A stretch of 64,000 bases of DNA from Saccharospirillum sp043196875 (GCF_043196875.1 NZ_JBEBMX010000001.1:372001-436000), one strand, 5' to 3'; shown: positions 26,515 through 36,303, counted from the first letter of the stretch. Notes: a model not told the origin generated them from the letters alone. Made by a program: numbers and translations.

Positions 26515-28220
26515 TGAGTTCGATCGATCGTCAAAGTTACGCCCAGATGTTTGGCCCGACGACGGGTGACAAAGTTCGCCTGGGCGATACCGATTTATGG
26601 ATACAGGTGGAAGCCGATCACAGTCATTATGGCGACGAAGTAAAATTCGGCGGCGGTAAAGTCGTACGCGATGGCATGGGCCAGAGCCAGGAAAGCAACG
26701 CCACGGCGGTCGACCTAGTGATCACCAATGCACTGGTGCTCGATTACTGGGGCATTGTTAAAGCCGACATCGGTATTCGCGGCGGCCGCATCGAAACGCT
26801 CGGCAAAGCCGGTAACCCCGACATCATGGATGACGTCGATATCATCATCGGCCCCGGCACCGAAGTGATCGCCGGTGAAGGCAATATTGTCACCGCTGGC
26901 GGCATCGACGCGCACATCCATTTTATTTGCCCGCAACAAATTGAAGAAGCGCTGATGTCGGGCGTGACCACCATGATCGGCGGCGGCACCGGCCCGGCTA
27001 CCGGCACCAAAGCCACCACCTGCACACCCGGCCCCTGGTACCTCGGCAAGATGCTGCAAAGCACCGATACCATGCCGATGAATTTAGGTTTTCTCGGCAA
27101 AGGTAACGGCAGCCAACCGGAGGCTTTGGAAGAGCAAATTATTGCCGGCGCTTGCGGCTTAAAACTGCACGAGGACTGGGGCACCACCCCAGCGGCCATC
27201 GACAACTGTTTAAGCGTCGCCGAAAAATACGACGTGCAAGTCGCCATTCATACCGACACCCTGAATGAATCCGGTTTTGTCGATGACACCCTCGGCGCTT
27301 TCAAAGACCGAGTGATTCACACCTACCACACCGAAGGCGCCGGCGGCGGTCATGCACCGGATATTATTAAAGCCTGTGCGCGCGCTAATGTGTTGCCATC
27401 GTCCACCAACCCGACGCGACCTTATACCGTCAACACCATCGACGAACATCTCGACATGTTGATGGTGTGTCACCACTTGGATGCGCGCATTCCCGAAGAC
27501 GTCGCCTTCGCCGATTCACGCATTCGCAAAGAAACCATCGCCGCCGAAGATCTGTTTCACGACCTCGGCGCCTTCAGCATGATCGCGTCCGATTCACAGG
27601 CCATGGGTCGGGTCGGTGAAGTCATCACCCGCACCTGGCAAACAGCCGACAAGATGAAAAAACAACGCGGTTTACTGGCCGAAGATCTCGACCTCGGCTG
27701 CGATAATTTTCGTGCCCGTCGTTACGTCGCCAAGTACACCATCAACCCAGCCATTACCCACGGCATCTCCGCAGATGTCGGCTCCATCGAACCGGGAAAA
27801 CTGGCCGATCTGGTGCTCTGGAAACCGGCCTTTTTTGGCATTAAACCGGCGATGATTTTAAAAGGCGGCATGATCGCCGCTGCGCCGATGGGCGACCCCA
27901 ATGCGTCGATTCCTACACCCCAGCCGGTGCACTACCGGCCGATGTTTGGCGCTTATGGTCAGGCAGCGGCACAAACCTCCATCACCTTTGTCAGCCAGGC
28001 AGCACTCGATGCCGACATTAGCAAGCAATTAGGTTTAACGCGTCCGTTAGTGGCTTGCAAAAACACGCGCAACATCAGCAAAAGCGATATGAAATTGAAC
28101 GACTGGCAACCGGATGTCAGCGTCGATCCGCAAACCTATGAAGTACGCGCCGACGGCGAATTGCTGACCTGCGAACCGGCGACCGAGCTGCCATTGGCGC
28201 AGCGATATTGTTTGTTTTAG
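26514..28220 (+). CDS. ureC: Urease alpha (catalytic) subunit
   Basis: A 568-residue protein. All nickel ligands and catalytic residues are present and fall at the numbers of the Klebsiella enzyme: His134 and His136 (HIHF), the carbamylated Lys217 (GLKLHEDW), His246, His272, the catalytic His320 (VCHHLD) and Asp360 (ASDSQAMGR). The enzyme hydrolyses urea to ammonia and carbamate in the cytoplasm. The sequence is intact and should be active. A long palindromic element follows the gene and separates it from ureE. Confidence 0.98.
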   Translation: MSSIDRQSYAQMFGPTTGDKVRLGDTDLWIQVEADHSHYGDEVKFGGGKVVRDGMGQSQESNATAVDLVITNALVLDYWGIVKADIGIRGGRIETLGKAGNPDIMDDVDIIIGPGTEVIAGEGNIVTAGGIDAHIHFICPQQIEEALMSGVTTMIGGGTGPATGTKATTCTPGPWYLGKMLQSTDTMPMNLGFLGKGNGSQPEALEEQIIAGACGLKLHEDWGTTPAAIDNCLSVAEKYDVQVAIHTDTLNESGFVDDTLGAFKDRVIHTYHTEGAGGGHAPDIIKACARANVLPSSTNPTRPYTVNTIDEHLDMLMVCHHLDARIPEDVAFADSRIRKETIAAEDLFHDLGAFSMIASDSQAMGRVGEVITRTWQTADKMKKQRGLLAEDLDLGCDNFRARRYVAKYTINPAITHGISADVGSIEPGKLADLVLWKPAFFGIKPAMILKGGMIAAAPMGDPNASIPTPQPVHYRPMFGAYGQAAAQTSITFVSQAALDADISKQLGLTRPLVACKNTRNISKSDMKLNDWQPDVSVDPQTYEVRADGELLTCEPATELPLAQRYCLF

Positions 28221-28234
28221 CACAGGCAAAGCCA

Positions 28235-28336
28235 CGGGTTCGGGTGCGACTTCAGTGACCGTCGGCAGCAGGGATGCTGCCGTCGAGCGTCCAGGGAAGG
28301 ATTTACAGCGTGTCGCTGAAGTCGCACCCGAGCCCG
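28235..28336. repeat. Long nested inverted repeat between ureC and ureE
   Basis: A 25-base left arm (28235-28259, containing TCGGGTGCGACTTCAG) is the reverse complement of 28312-28336 at 23 of 25 positions. Inside lies a second hairpin, CGGCAGCA (28263-28270) with TGCTGCCG (28275-28282). The design resembles dispersed intergenic palindromes (REP/MITE-like). No coding sequence or T-run is present. As RNA it would form a strong structure between two urease cistrons. Confidence 0.85.
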
Positions 28337-28366
28337 GGGCGGACCAATCACCACAGGACCAAAAAA

Positions 28367-28810
28367 ATGCTCAATATCCATGAACGCTTAGGCACCCAAA
28401 CCCCAGTCGATTCAGAAGCCGGTATCACCCTGACTTTCGAACAACGCGAGAAAGGACGCCTCAGAGTATTCGCCGATAGCGGCGAAGAAGTGCGTTTGTT
28501 TTTAGAACGTGGTCGGCCTTTAGCGGTGGGCGAAATATTAAAAAGCGAATGCGGCCGACACCTGCAAGTAAAAGGCGCACTGGAAGCCACCGTTATTGCG
28601 CGTTGCGACGACTGGCTAACCTTCGCCCGCGCCTGTTATCACCTGGGCAATCGCCACACCAAGGTAGAAGTCGGCGAGCGCTGGTTACGCATTCAACCCG
28701 ACCATGTACTGGAAGACATGTTGCACGGCTTGGGTTTAACCACCGAAGCAGAGATGGCGGTTTTCAATCCTGAATCTGGAGCTTACAGCCATGGTCATCA
28801 CCACCACTGA
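28367..28810 (+). CDS. ureE: Urease accessory protein UreE, nickel chaperone
   Basis: The ATG at 28367 is chosen because an upstream in-frame ATG at 28274 falls inside the palindrome. The 147-residue protein has the N-terminal domain (LTFEQREKGRLRVFADSG) and the metal-binding domain with ACYHLGNRHTKVEV, whose conserved His binds nickel at the dimer interface. It ends in a short His tail, SHGHHHH, which is much shorter than in Klebsiella. It delivers Ni(II) to UreG. It overlaps ureF by 20 bases. Confidence 0.94.
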   Translation: MLNIHERLGTQTPVDSEAGITLTFEQREKGRLRVFADSGEEVRLFLERGRPLAVGEILKSECGRHLQVKGALEATVIARCDDWLTFARACYHLGNRHTKVEVGERWLRIQPDHVLEDMLHGLGLTTEAEMAVFNPESGAYSHGHHHH

Positions 28811-29468
28811 TGGCAGTTTGTTACGACTGTTGCAGTTGGCAAGCCTGAGTTTACCGGTCGGCGGTTTTTCCTTCTCGCAAGGTCTGGAAAGCGCCATCGA
28901 AAACGGCTGGCTGACCGACCGCGACAGCACGCGGGATTATCTCGCGGCGCAGATGAAACTGTCGTTGGCGCGGTTGGATTTGCCCTTATTGCTGCGCGCT
29001 TTGAGCGCCAACGAAACTGGCAATCTTGACCAGCTCAGTGAATGGAATGACCTGGCGCTGGCGTGCCGCGAAACCAAAGAATTACGGCTGACCGATACCG
29101 CCATGGGCGCTGCCCTGGCAAGGCTGCTGCGCCATCTGGATATGCCACTGCCCTTTGCTCCGGCGGCCGAGCTGAGCTTTGTCACCGCCTTTGCCATCGC
29201 CGCATCGCGCTGGGGCATTAACGCTCAGGCGGCCGCGTTCGGCTACAGCTGGGCCTGGCTGGAAAATCAGGTCGCAGCAGCAACAAAACTGGTGCCCTTG
29301 GGCCAGACCGATGCGCAGAAATTACTCGGCGAATTACAGCAGGAAATACCGGCCGCACTGGCTACAGCAGAGAGCATAGCCGACGACGCCATTGGCGCCG
29401 GCTTGCCTGCGCTCGCCATTGCCAGTGCACAACACGAACATCAATACAGTCGACTGTTTCGATCTTAA
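28791..29468 (+). CDS. ureF: Urease accessory protein UreF
   Basis: A 225-residue helical protein with LLQLASLSLPVGGFSFSQGL near the N-terminus, the usual UreF opening, followed by the conserved WGINAQAAAFGYSWAWLENQ stretch. It joins UreD and UreG in the urease activation complex and gates GTPase action. The start lies inside the end of ureE, which suggests coupled translation. ureG follows after ten bases. Confidence 0.94.
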   Translation: MVITTTDGSLLRLLQLASLSLPVGGFSFSQGLESAIENGWLTDRDSTRDYLAAQMKLSLARLDLPLLLRALSANETGNLDQLSEWNDLALACRETKELRLTDTAMGAALARLLRHLDMPLPFAPAAELSFVTAFAIAASRWGINAQAAAFGYSWAWLENQVAAATKLVPLGQTDAQKLLGELQQEIPAALATAESIADDAIGAGLPALAIASAQHEHQYSRLFRS

Positions 29469-29478
29469 GGAGACAAAA

Positions 29479-30126
<648 letters not shown>

Positions 30127-30142
30127 ATCCAGGAGAAACATC

Positions 30143-30718
30143 ATGAAAACTCTGCTTCGAATCAGTCTGACTTTAGCCGCGGTTTTGCCATCGCTGGCAC
30201 TGGCACACAGCGGCCATGGTGAAGCCAGTTTGGCGTCCGGTTTTGGGCATCCGCTCGGTGGTTACGATCATCTGCTGGCAATGATCGCCGTGGGTATCTG
30301 GGCGGCTTACTTAGGTGGTTCGGCACGCTTCTGGGTACCGGCCAGCTTTGTAGTGGCGTTGCTGTTTGGCGGCGCTTTGGGTATGGCAGGATTGAGCCTG
30401 CCGGCCATGGAACCGATGATTCTCGCGTCCAGCGTTGTCATCGGTTTGGCGTTGGCACTGGCCGGACGCGTACCGACTGTTCTAGCTGCCGCCGGCTGTG
30501 GTTTATTCGCCGTCTTTCATGGCTTAGCGCATGGCCTGGAAATGCCTACCCATGGCAGCGCCGTTGGCTACGCAGTCGGCTTTGCTCTGGCCACCGCCCT
30601 GTTGCATCTGGCAGGCCTCGCCAGTGGCGCACTCAGCCAGAAACTGGCGGGTCGAAAACTGGAGCCTTGGGCCGGCGCTGCCATCGCTTTACTGGGCGCC
30701 AGCCTGAGTGTTGGCTGA
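30143..30718 (+). CDS. hupE: HupE/UreJ-type nickel permease
   Basis: The ATG at 30143 is preceded by AGGAG. The 191-residue protein has a cleavable signal peptide ending ALAHSGHGE, so the His-rich start would face the periplasm, followed by about six membrane helices. The family motif FGHPLGGYDHLLAMIAVG (HPxxGxDHxL) is present, as is the second motif with HGLAHGLEMP. Position at the end of the urease operon supports nickel supply for urease. The next gene converges from the other strand three bases away, with no visible terminator. Confidence 0.92.
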   Translation: MKTLLRISLTLAAVLPSLALAHSGHGEASLASGFGHPLGGYDHLLAMIAVGIWAAYLGGSARFWVPASFVVALLFGGALGMAGLSLPAMEPMILASSVVIGLALALAGRVPTVLAAAGCGLFAVFHGLAHGLEMPTHGSAVGYAVGFALATALLHLAGLASGALSQKLAGRKLEPWAGAAIALLGASLSVG

Positions 30719-30721
30719 AAA

Positions 30722-31306
30722 TTATCGGCCTGCCGCGCCCAGGCGGGCCACTTTTTCCAGCCAGCGCTGGCGTTGTTTCTCAGTGGATTTCACCACCGGA
30801 CCAAAGCTGGTTACCCGCACCGGTTTGATACCACAAAACTCCATGGTCGCGGTTTTCAACAACCGCACACCCGGTTTTTTCAGCACCAGACGATCGTACC
30901 AGATGGGCGTATCCATGGTCAGAATCAAGCGTGCACTGCGGCCGGTTAACAGGCGATCAGGTAGCAACGAATTGGGACGGTATTTAAAGCCGAAGCCAGG
31001 GTGCAGTGCCCGGTCGAATAAGCCTTTTAATTTCGCCGGAGGACCACCCCACCAGATGGGTGCGACTACAACCCAATGATCGGCCCACTGTAATTCCGTC
31101 TGGAATATTTCCAGATCGGTCTCCAAAGGCTGGACTCGATCATAGCCTTCCATCAGATCCGGCTCGAAATCCATCTCACCGATATTCAGTTGATGCACGT
31201 CGTGCTGCGCTTTGGCAGCACTGACGTAGCGCTCGGTCAGGGCCCGGCTCAGACTGTCGGTTTTCGGGTTGCCATTTAACACCAGTATTTTGCGACTCAT
31301 CATCAT
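30722..31306 (-). CDS. Flavodoxin-fold NAD(P)H oxidoreductase
   Basis: About 192-194 residues; three consecutive ATG codons (31306, 31303, 31300) follow GAGGAG, and the third has the best spacing. Family marks are KILVLNGNPKTDSLSRAL (FMN loop), APIWWGGPPAKLKGLFDR and the ligand region near RALHPGFGFKY. This is the DT-diaphorase/KefF-like family that reduces quinones or other acceptors. It is the second such flavoenzyme in the window after azoR. A MerR-type regulator lies just upstream in the same direction and may control it. Confidence 0.85.
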   Translation of the reverse strand: MMMSRKILVLNGNPKTDSLSRALTERYVSAAKAQHDVHQLNIGEMDFEPDLMEGYDRVQPLETDLEIFQTELQWADHWVVVAPIWWGGPPAKLKGLFDRALHPGFGFKYRPNSLLPDRLLTGRSARLILTMDTPIWYDRLVLKKPGVRLLKTATMEFCGIKPVRVTSFGPVVKSTEKQRQRWLEKVARLGAAGR

Positions 31307-31357
31307 TACTCCTCAAACAATGAACCGTCAGTCTGGCGTCTGCCCCTAAGGGCAGAG

Positions 31358-31708
31358 TCAAGCTTCAGTACACCGTTGCCAATCGTTCAGGCATTGATTG
31401 ATGGCCTTGAGTGATTGTTGGCGTTGCTGGATGTCATCGAGCAAGGCCTGACGTTTGCGCTGCAGCAAGGCGGCAACGCCAGTCGAATACGGCGCTTTTG
31501 GATCGACCGGCCCAGCGCTGCGAATTTCCTTCAATGTCAGCCCCAGCGCCTTGGCCGACTGGATCAGCTCAACGTAATGACGATGCTCATCGCTGTAGTC
31601 GCGGTAACGGCCACGTCGTTTTGGCGTTGGCAAAATGCCCAAGCTTTCGTAATGGCGCAGCGCCTTGGGTGTGGTGCCGGTGCGATTGGCGAGTTCTCCG
31701 ATGTACAT
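31358..31708 (-). CDS. MerR-family transcriptional regulator
   Basis: The start MYIGELA at 31708 is preferred, preceded by a purine-rich stretch; the frame stays open to 31744. The 116-residue protein has a MerR winged HTH (YIGELANRTGTTPKALRHYE and PKRRGRYRDYSDEH), then a helical dimerisation arm ending in RCTEA. Only one Cys is present, so a metal-sensing site of the CueR or ZntR kind is unlikely. It lies 51 bases upstream of the NAD(P)H oxidoreductase gene and is probably its regulator. Confidence 0.87.
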   Translation of the reverse strand: MYIGELANRTGTTPKALRHYESLGILPTPKRRGRYRDYSDEHRHYVELIQSAKALGLTLKEIRSAGPVDPKAPYSTGVAALLQRKRQALLDDIQQRQQSLKAINQCLNDWQRCTEA

Positions 31709-31781
31709 CCTGATGCCCTTACTGGTGATAGCTCTATAGTTCAAATGGGGGAGCGCGCGGCGTTTTCCAGTTGGCCGAGGC

Positions 31782-32582
31782 TTATTGCGAAAACGGTTTT
31801 AACTCAACCTGATGGGCGGCTTCCAGGGCTTGCGCCACTTGTTGTTCAAAACCGCTATCGGTCAGGCTTTGCAAGGCCGCCGCACTCACGCCCTGATAAC
31901 CGATCAGCGCATCGACCATGGCGGTCGGGTCGGTGCCTTCATGCAACAACAGCTCACTGCCACCGGCCAGCGTATGCAAGACGGCATCGAGCGCGAGGTC
32001 ATCAGCCAAACCCTGAGCTTTAGCGTGAGCCAACATGGCTCTGCCCAGCAAAGCCGGCAGCGCCGGACCGGGGCCAGACAAGGCTGCCAGATAACTGAAG
32101 GCCGCTTGCGTTGGCACTTCACGCGCCCTGCCACAGCTGGACAGCAGATGCTGCACGTCCCGGCGGTCTGCTTGCGACACCGCTTCGCTTGCCCACCAAG
32201 GATAAAACGCCCGGCCGATTTCGGCGGCGGCATTGGGCATGGCGCGCACGATGCGGTCGGTCCTCAGCTGCTGTGATAATTCAGCAGCGTCGGTCATCGC
32301 CAGCAAAGAAATCACTGTTTTGCCCTGAGCATTGACGCTCAGCGCAGATAAATCCTGCGGACGAATCGACAGCACAAGCAGATCGGCCATATCGACCAAT
32401 TGCTGGTTATCGGTGGTGATCTCCACACCTGGCCAGTCGGCATAAACGGCTGCTTGCGGTGAGCGCGACGAAAGGATCAGTTGGCTGGGTTCAATCAGCC
32501 CTCGCGTTAACACTGCCCGGCCCAGCGAACGACCCATCCAGCCGAAACCACCGATAATGCCGAGGCGTTGATGATTTTGCAT
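31782..32582 (-). CDS. Pyrroline-5-carboxylate reductase-like oxidoreductase
   Basis: A 266-residue protein with an N-terminal Rossmann fold (LGIIGGFGWMGRSLGRAVL, a variant of the GxGxMG motif) and the ProC-like segments VRAMPNAAAEIGRA and LSGPGPALPALLGRAM. The last helix bundle has ALDAVLHTLAGGSELLL. In ProC the motif is usually GSGPAY; here it is GPGPAL, and NMA is replaced by WMG. This may therefore be a paralogue acting on another imino acid instead of the housekeeping proline enzyme. Its upstream region is shared with the divergent GFA gene. Confidence 0.8.
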   Translation of the reverse strand: MQNHQRLGIIGGFGWMGRSLGRAVLTRGLIEPSQLILSSRSPQAAVYADWPGVEITTDNQQLVDMADLLVLSIRPQDLSALSVNAQGKTVISLLAMTDAAELSQQLRTDRIVRAMPNAAAEIGRAFYPWWASEAVSQADRRDVQHLLSSCGRAREVPTQAAFSYLAALSGPGPALPALLGRAMLAHAKAQGLADDLALDAVLHTLAGGSELLLHEGTDPTAMVDALIGYQGVSAAALQSLTDSGFEQQVAQALEAAHQVELKPFSQ

Positions 32583-32642
32583 TTGCCAATCCTCTGCAAA
32601 GCTGGGAATTTATGGCGACCGACCAACAGCCTGGAGCCGATC

Positions 32643-33059
32643 ATGACTGACATTCAATACCCGCTTAAGGGTTCGTGCCAATGCGGCAGCATCACCTATG
32701 AACTGGCCGAGCCACCACTAAAAGTGATTGCCTGTCATTGCCGCCAGTGCCAGAAGCTATCGACCAGTGCGTTTAGCGTAACAGCTATGGTAAAAGCCAG
32801 CGCGCTTACCGTTCATGGCGAACTGAAATTCTGGGAGCGCAAAGCCGACAGCGGCAATATAAATGGTGCTGCCTTCTGTCCCAATTGCGGCAACCGCCTC
32901 TACCATTTCAACCCGGCTGACCCGGAGCACATCAAACTCAAACCCAGCACATTAGAAGACACCCGAGTGATTCAACCAACGATGCATGTTTGGGTGAGCG
33001 AAAAGCAAGATTGGTTTGAAATTCCCGAAGGTGTGCCGACGGTTGAACGCCAGAATTGA
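32643..33059 (+). CDS. GFA-domain zinc protein (CENP-V/GFA family)
   Basis: The ATG at 32643 has GGAG six bases upstream. The 138-residue protein has the GFA metal motifs: GSCQCGSITYEL, CHCRQCQKLS and CPNCGNRLYHF, giving the usual Cys pattern for two zinc sites. The C-terminus has HVWVSEKQDWFEIPEG. Family members include the glutathione-dependent formaldehyde-activating enzyme, but most are of unknown substrate. The gene is monocistronic. Confidence 0.9.
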   Translation: MTDIQYPLKGSCQCGSITYELAEPPLKVIACHCRQCQKLSTSAFSVTAMVKASALTVHGELKFWERKADSGNINGAAFCPNCGNRLYHFNPADPEHIKLKPSTLEDTRVIQPTMHVWVSEKQDWFEIPEGVPTVERQN

Positions 33060-33083
33060 ACGGCATTTTTATCGCAAAATAAC

Positions 33084-33110
33084 GCCGCTCTGGGTTCACC
33101 ATTGAGCGGC
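33084..33110 (+). terminator. Weak terminator-like hairpin after the GFA gene
   Basis: GCCGCTC pairs with GAGCGGC around a 13-base loop. The following sequence is only moderately T-rich, so the assignment is tentative. Confidence 0.3.
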
Positions 33111-33132
33111 ATTCCACATTTTTAAGCCCTCG

Positions 33133-33151
33133 ATACCGCATCCTGCGGTAT
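33133..33151. promoter_or_regulatory. Conserved hairpin upstream of GLUG lipoprotein 1
   Basis: ATACCGCA and TGCGGTAT form perfect eight-base arms around TCC. Related hairpins precede the two paralogues (34682-34710 and 36219-36237). It lies about 60 bases before the start codon. It may terminate incoming transcripts or act as an operator. Confidence 0.65.
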
Positions 33152-33213
33152 TCAATTCCCTCGCTAACAAACTGAGACTGAGCCCTCCTGTTAAACCATA
33201 CAAGGGGGCCACC

Positions 33214-34566
33214 GTGCGCGGTCTGATCTGCAATTCTTACTGGGTAGTTTTTATAACGCTGTCCGTCTTAGGACTGACCGGTTGTAATTCAGAAAGCGGC
33301 GGCACTACCTCCGATGATGGTGGCACCGCCTCCTTACCTACCGTCGACACCATGCCTTGCAACGGCGGCATCTGTACACTCAACAGTGGGGTCGTTGTGG
33401 GGGACGCCGAAGCCAGGGTGGTTGTCGCGAATCTCGCTCAGGGCAACGTCATTCTTAAAACCCAGAACTCAGAAGTGCTGACGCTGTTAAGCCCCATTCA
33501 GTGGAGCAGTCATCGTTCGTTAACCTTACAGGCGGACAACGACATTGAGTTATTCGGCGGCATCAGCGCGAGCCAGGGAAAACTGATCATCGATAACCCC
33601 GGGCACGACTACCATTTGCGCAAGCCAGTGGATTTATCGGCCGGCCAAAACTTTCGAGTGAACGGTGATGAATACACCGTCATCACATCGCTCGGCCAAC
33701 CTGGCTCAACCACCGGTACCGACCTGCAAGGCATCAGTGGCAACCTGAATAATAACTATGCCCTTGGCAGTAATATTGATGCATCGACAACCAGCAGTTG
33801 GAATTCAGGTGAAGGTTTCTCTCCCATTGGCAATGCTGATGATAGCGATACAACCTTTTCAGGCTCATTGAATGGTTTAGGGCACGTGATTCGAAATATT
33901 CACATTGATAGATCCGAAGACAACTACGTTGGTCTTTTCTCCGGGATGATAGACGCCTCCTTGATACACCTGGCTCTGGAGAATATTCAGGTACAAGGTT
34001 ATAGCTCAGTGGGTAGTTTCGCTGGTAGCATTGAAGACTCCAAGGTTACCCAGGTCTGTGTTATTGGTGGAACAATAACCGCCTTTTCAGATAACGCAGC
34101 TGGGTTGGTTGGAAGCAGTTACGGAGACAGTGTCATCGTCGATAGCTGCATCCTCGGTACCGCTATATACGCCGATCACAGTGTTGGAGGAATGGTTGGA
34201 TACAACAATCATAACTTGACGGTTGAAGATAGCTACGCATTTCATTTGAACTTGACTGACGAAGATGGTGCCTCGGAAATTGGCTTCATAACTGCCCGAG
34301 ATGAAATCGCAGCGCCAACGGTAATAAATAGTCTAGTTCATCGTATATCTTCAACACCGACCAATCCTAACAACGATTCCGGCCGTACACCATTGACAGG
34401 AAGCGAACTCGGAAATCTTTCAACTTACCAAAATGTATCTTGGGATATTTCAACTGACCCAGAAAGCAATAGCCTTTGGTATTTAGACAAAACCTACGCT
34501 CGGAAAGTACCCGCCATGTTACGCATCTTTGAATTTGATTTAACCGACTACTTACACGACGATTAG
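33214..34566 (+). CDS. GLUG-repeat lipoprotein 1
   Basis: The start is a GTG preceded by AAGGGGG. The 450-residue protein has a signal peptide and lipobox LTGC, then a Ser/Thr/Gly linker. Residues about 45-200 carry a haemagglutinin-like beta segment with NYALGSNIDAS and LNGLGHVIRNIHIDRS. Residues about 235-345 carry GLUG-type repeats (SVGSFAGSI, NAAGLVGSS, SVGGMVGYN), expected to form a beta-helix. The conserved end is WDISTDPESNSLWYLD...LRIFEFDLTDYL. Such folds occur in surface adhesins; a cell-surface role is inferred. Bases 33351-33800 are nearly identical to the next paralogue. Confidence 0.8.
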   Translation: MRGLICNSYWVVFITLSVLGLTGCNSESGGTTSDDGGTASLPTVDTMPCNGGICTLNSGVVVGDAEARVVVANLAQGNVILKTQNSEVLTLLSPIQWSSHRSLTLQADNDIELFGGISASQGKLIIDNPGHDYHLRKPVDLSAGQNFRVNGDEYTVITSLGQPGSTTGTDLQGISGNLNNNYALGSNIDASTTSSWNSGEGFSPIGNADDSDTTFSGSLNGLGHVIRNIHIDRSEDNYVGLFSGMIDASLIHLALENIQVQGYSSVGSFAGSIEDSKVTQVCVIGGTITAFSDNAAGLVGSSYGDSVIVDSCILGTAIYADHSVGGMVGYNNHNLTVEDSYAFHLNLTDEDGASEIGFITARDEIAAPTVINSLVHRISSTPTNPNNDSGRTPLTGSELGNLSTYQNVSWDISTDPESNSLWYLDKTYARKVPAMLRIFEFDLTDYLHDD

Positions 34567-34681
34567 TCACAGATTCTTCGCCGCGATAATTAGTTGAGAT
34601 TGTTTTGAATAAGACTACGTTCAATTGGCTGTTTAACGTATTAACTTGCGAAAGCCCAATTGTTTGAACAGAAACTATACT

Positions 34682-34710
34682 GAGGAATACCACATCCTGC
34701 GGTATTCCTC
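34682..34710. promoter_or_regulatory. Conserved hairpin upstream of GLUG lipoprotein 2
   Basis: GAGGAATACC pairs perfectly with GGTATTCCTC, giving ten-base arms, with ACATCCTGC between them. A pyrimidine-rich stretch follows. This is the longest of the three related hairpins. It lies about 60 bases before the ATG. Confidence 0.7.
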
Positions 34711-34771
34711 TTTCCCCTCTTAAACTCAACACTGACGACTCTAATATTGCTTGCAACAGCGGAGAGCCGTC

Positions 34772-36082
34772 ATGCGCAGTTTGTTTTTTAAATGGGAATT
34801 CTATCTGGCCCTGTTTGCACTGGGATTGGCCGGTTGTAATTCAGAAACGGGCGGCGGTGGCTCTTTACCCACAGTCGATACCATGCCTTGCAACGGCGGC
34901 ATCTGTACACTCAACAGTGGTGTTGTTGTGGGGGACGCCGAAGCCAGGGTGGTTGCCGCCAATCTCGCTCAGGGCAACGTCATTCTTAAAACCCAGAACT
35001 CAGAAGTGTTGACGCTGTTAAGCCCCATTCAGTGGAGCAGTCGTCGTTCGTTAACCTTACAGGCGGACAACGACATTGAGTTATTCGGCGGCATCAGCGC
35101 GAGCCAGGGCAAACTGATCATCGATAACCCCGGGCACGACTACCATTTGCGCAAACCGGTGAATTTATCGGCCGGCCAAAACTTTCGAGTGAATGGTGAT
35201 GAATACACCGTCATCACATCGCTTGGCCAGCCTGGCTCAACCACCGGTACCGATCTGCAAGGCATCAGTGGCAACCTGAATAATAACTACGCCCTCGGCA
35301 GCAATATCGATGCATCGGCTACCAGTAGCTGGAACGGCGGCTCTGGGTTTTATCAAATCACGCATCAGACCGATGTTGTTCCATTTACGGGCAAACTCGA
35401 CGGACTCGGGCATGTCATTCGTAATATCACTATCAACAGGCCAACCTTTAGTTATGTGGGACTCTTCGCTGCGCTGGACAATGCAACAATTCAGCATTTG
35501 GCGCTGGAAGATTTTCAAATTACCGGAAACAGCGCTGTGGGTGGTCTGGCTGGAGTGATCGATGGCGCTAACCGCATTGTTCAAAGTTGCATTGTGGGTG
35601 GGGAAATCACGGCCCAGAATAATTCAGCGGGTGGATTCATCGGTTACCTAGATGGCGACCTAGACGTCCAAGACAGTTGTTCCTTGGGCACAACCATTCA
35701 CGCCGACGACAAAATTGGTGGCATGACTGGCTCGAACGGCGGACGTCAACTGACTGTGTCAAAAAGCTATGTGTTTTGGTTAGAAATTGATGACGTCAAT
35801 CTTGACAGTTTTTTTGATGCACCCAGTGAAGCACCCGCGACTATTACGGTCGAATCTCTTGCCCAATCCGAGGATATCGATAGCGTCCCAGATGGAACGA
35901 CCAATGTAACCTTTAGCAACCAAAAATCTCTTTCTACTTACAAGAACGTAAACTGGGATATTTCCAGTGATCCGGACGACAGCAGTCTTTGGCTTCTGGA
36001 CACAACCTATGCCAGGCCGGTACCAGCCATGCTCCGAATATTTAATATAGATCTATCGGACTATTTATTGCCTTCAGGTTGA
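34772..36082 (+). CDS. GLUG-repeat lipoprotein 2
   Basis: The ATG at 34772 follows CGGAGAG; an in-frame ATG-less extension to 34751 is unlikely. The 436-residue protein has a signal peptide with lipobox LAGC. The N-terminal half is almost identical to GLUG lipoprotein 1 and includes NYALGSNIDASATSSWNGG. GLUG-like units follow (SYVGLFAAL, AVGGLAGVI, SAGGFIGYL, KIGGMTGSN). The end WDISSDPDDSSLWLLD is shared by all three. Its leader and signal peptide match paralogue 3, while its body matches paralogue 1, so the gene is a mosaic. Probable surface or outer-membrane protein. Confidence 0.8.
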   Translation: MRSLFFKWEFYLALFALGLAGCNSETGGGGSLPTVDTMPCNGGICTLNSGVVVGDAEARVVAANLAQGNVILKTQNSEVLTLLSPIQWSSRRSLTLQADNDIELFGGISASQGKLIIDNPGHDYHLRKPVNLSAGQNFRVNGDEYTVITSLGQPGSTTGTDLQGISGNLNNNYALGSNIDASATSSWNGGSGFYQITHQTDVVPFTGKLDGLGHVIRNITINRPTFSYVGLFAALDNATIQHLALEDFQITGNSAVGGLAGVIDGANRIVQSCIVGGEITAQNNSAGGFIGYLDGDLDVQDSCSLGTTIHADDKIGGMTGSNGGRQLTVSKSYVFWLEIDDVNLDSFFDAPSEAPATITVESLAQSEDIDSVPDGTTNVTFSNQKSLSTYKNVNWDISSDPDDSSLWLLDTTYARPVPAMLRIFNIDLSDYLLPSG

Positions 36083-36218
36083 TCGGAAGATCCTGTCCCC
36101 ACTCAAAAGACACTGACGTCACAACTCACTTTTGGGGACGTCTTTCTGGCTCGTAGCAATACGAGCCGACTTCTCGTAATCGGACTATCGGCTACCGTCA
36201 CCGCCAATACAATGCCAT

Positions 36219-36237
36219 ATACCACATCCTGCGGTAT
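36219..36237. promoter_or_regulatory. Conserved hairpin upstream of GLUG lipoprotein 3
   Basis: ATACCACATCCTGCGGTAT, the same core as the copy at 34682 with shorter arms. It is followed by a leader almost identical to that of paralogue 2, up to and past the start codon. Confidence 0.65.
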
Positions 36238-36303
36238 TCCTCTTTCCTCTCTTAAACTCAACACTGACGGCTCTAACATTGCTTGCAACAGCGGAGAGCC
36301 GTC

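Noticed and set aside
31782..32582. Housekeeping proC.
   Set aside because: Key motifs differ (GFGWMG and GPGPAL), so I kept a family-level call without a gene symbol.
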